Positions 62,952-64,000 of a stretch of 64,000 bases of DNA are shown here, piece by piece. The DNA comes from Nocardia brasiliensis NBRC 14402. Its GTDB lineage: Bacteria; Actinomycetota; Actinomycetes; Mycobacteriales; Mycobacteriaceae. The first letter of the stretch is position 1, and each line of letters begins with the position of its first letter. The DNA is taken from the NCBI RefSeq assembly GCF_000308475.2, contig NZ_BAFT02000110.1:418161-482160 (forward strand), given 5' to 3'. A program made the translations under genes and the position numbers. The notes below the pieces were generated by a model. The model did no database searches, was not told the DNA's origin, and worked only from the letters and a program-made list of their open reading frames with translations.

Positions 62952-64000
62952 ATGCTAGTGATCCGCACGCATCAGGGGGCGGCCGGACGGACTCCGCCGG
63001 CACACCACTTGACCGAAGCGACGGCGGAGGTACGCCTAGCGAGAGCACGGCCGATGGGGACGTTGGCACCAGTCGTTGCGCGTGTCGGTGCACTGTCCCG
63101 GCAGGCGCGAACTCGGCATGCGAGACACGTCGCTGGGCTGGGGGTGCTGTGCGCCGTGGCGTTGAGCTGTGGTGCGTCCGTTGGGGGTGGTCCTGGCGTG
63201 GTGGGGTTCACGCCGGCTACGCATGGTGCGTCGACTGTCGTGCCGGGGCAGGCGGTCGCTTGGACCCATGGTGACTCGGCGGGCATCGCGGTGTCGCAGG
63301 GTGCTGAAGTGTTTGCCGGCGCGGGATCGCACGCCTCCGTGCGAGGGCAAGCGCAGTCCCTGTCCCCGGCGGTCAGCGGTGGGCGATCCGGGAATTGGCT
63401 GGTCGACGGCAGGGTCGCTGAATACCTGCCGCCGAGGGCAGACCTGGCGTGGCAAGAACTGCGCGCGGAAAAGACTGGCGCCGTTGGGCTTCTCTTCGCC
63501 CTCGCCGGCAGCGGCGTCCTCGGGTATGCGGATGGCCTCAGGCTTCATGATGGCTCGGCCGAACCTGTGCTGGTGGAGTTGCTGACCGGTCCGAAGATGG
63601 CGTCGGGCAGGGACGGGGCAGCGGCCCTTGCTCCGGCGCGGGTTTTTGCTGGTTCCGGTGGTCAGGTTGGTGGAGTGGGGCCTGTGCTGGTGGGGGTGCT
63701 GACCAGTCCGAAGGTGGCGTCGGATGGGGACGGGGCGGCGGCGCTCGCTCCGGCGCGGGTTTTTGCTGGTTCCGGTGGTCAGGTTGGTGGAGTGGGGCCC
63801 GTGCTGGTGCGGCAGCCGACGACGCCCAAGCCGCCGGCGTCGGATGGGGGTGGGACCAGGGATGGAACGGGAGCGCCTGCTCCAGCCCAGGTTCCGCCGC
63901 CTCCGCCTCCGCCTCCTCCGCAGCAGCAGCCGCCTCCTCCGCAGCAGCAGCAGCAGCCGCCACCACCGCAGCAGCAGCAGCCACCGCCGCCTCCGCCACC
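62952..64000 (+). CDS. Secreted repeat protein with Pro/Gln tail, cut by the right edge
   Basis: The frame is open to the window end (350 codons). ATG 62952 is the first start; ATG 63054 would give a shorter leader directly before a signal-peptide-like segment, RHVAGLGVLCAVALSCGASV. A second hydrophobic stretch, VGLLFALAGSGVLGYA, follows near residue 180. Then come two nearly identical 39-residue repeats with a third partial copy, and a run of Pro and Gln triplets (PPPP/QQQ). Family is not recognised; secretion and a flexible cell-wall-spanning tail are inferred. Divergent from the molybdoenzyme gene. Confidence 0.65.
   Translation, partial: MLVIRTHQGAAGRTPPAHHLTEATAEVRLARARPMGTLAPVVARVGALSRQARTRHARHVAGLGVLCAVALSCGASVGGGPGVVGFTPATHGASTVVPGQAVAWTHGDSAGIAVSQGAEVFAGAGSHASVRGQAQSLSPAVSGGRSGNWLVDGRVAEYLPPRADLAWQELRAEKTGAVGLLFALAGSGVLGYADGLRLHDGSAEPVLVELLTGPKMASGRDGAAALAPARVFAGSGGQVGGVGPVLVGVLTSPKVASDGDGAAALAPARVFAGSGGQVGGVGPVLVRQPTTPKPPASDGGGTRDGTGAPAPAQVPPPPPPPPPQQQPPPPQQQQQPPPPQQQQPPPPPP
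63564..64000 (+). repeat. 117-bp coding repeats and CCG/CAG microsatellite
   Basis: Units start at 63564, 63681 and 63798, exactly 117 bases (39 codons) apart. Units 1 and 2 are nearly identical, including the stretch encoding ALAPARVFAGSGGQVGGVGP. Unit 3 diverges after its first codons into Lys-Pro-Pro. From about 63895 the DNA is CCG/CCT and CAG triplets. Confidence 0.9.

Overview
The window looks like a chromosomal segment from a mycolic-acid actinobacterium, most likely Nocardia or a close relative. Supporting signs are high G+C with strong third-position G/C, frequent GTG and TTG starts, a mycothiol-type CPWC reductase (Rv2466c-like), an mIHF-like nucleoid protein, and a gene backbone that, as I remember it, matches Mycobacterium tuberculosis around Rv2457c-Rv2468c: ctaJ, DUF5130, pepN, the CPWC reductase, rpiB, nei, tRNA-Gly/tRNA-Pro, tig, clpP1, clpP2, clpX. 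All identifications come from reading the sequence; no search was run.

Layout. 1-6300 is a gene-poor, repeat-rich accessory stretch. It has one recognisable gene (HTH plus two degenerate NlpC/P60-like domains), degenerate tandem copies of that gene's 3' end, and an inverted-repeat structure enclosing a 19-20 bp tandem array. 6301-19023 is the conserved core: cytochrome oxidase subunit CtaJ, DUF5130, NmrA-like protein, aminopeptidase N, PurC, NUDIX hydrolase, an ECF42-type sigma factor with its DGPF partner, an FAD oxidoreductase, the CPWC reductase, an M48 protease, RpiB and Nei. 19054-22159 is a two-component system plus lipoprotein serine hydrolase. This cassette is bracketed by the nei 3' end and a decayed second copy of it, which suggests an insertion.

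22273-43348 is mostly accessory: a GGDEF protein, two tRNAs, a TPR protein ending in two YezG-like immunity modules, and a small operon with an SDR, an OleA/KAS III-like enzyme, a KAS III-like partner without the catalytic Cys, and a LuxR regulator. Then come a Tam methyltransferase with a double palindromic operator, a TetR regulator, a serine hydrolase, the Pnkp-Hen1 RNA repair pair, phosphoketolase and an FKBP lipoprotein. 43518-48147 is the chaperone/protease block tig-clpP1-clpP2-clpX.

48347-62771 mixes regulators, exporters and metabolic genes: STAS, L7/L12-like, Lrp/LysE, PhzF, AKR, EamA/Lrp, DUF2637, SnoaL-like, O-acetylhomoserine sulfhydrylase, OsmC, mIHF-like, FdhD and an FdhF/YdeP-type molybdoenzyme. 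It also holds three copies of a 72-bp nested palindrome and a 432-bp array of roughly 19-20 bp units. The right edge cuts a secreted protein with 39-residue repeats and a Pro/Gln tail. Many convergent gene pairs are separated by perfect GC-rich hairpins, annotated as terminators.
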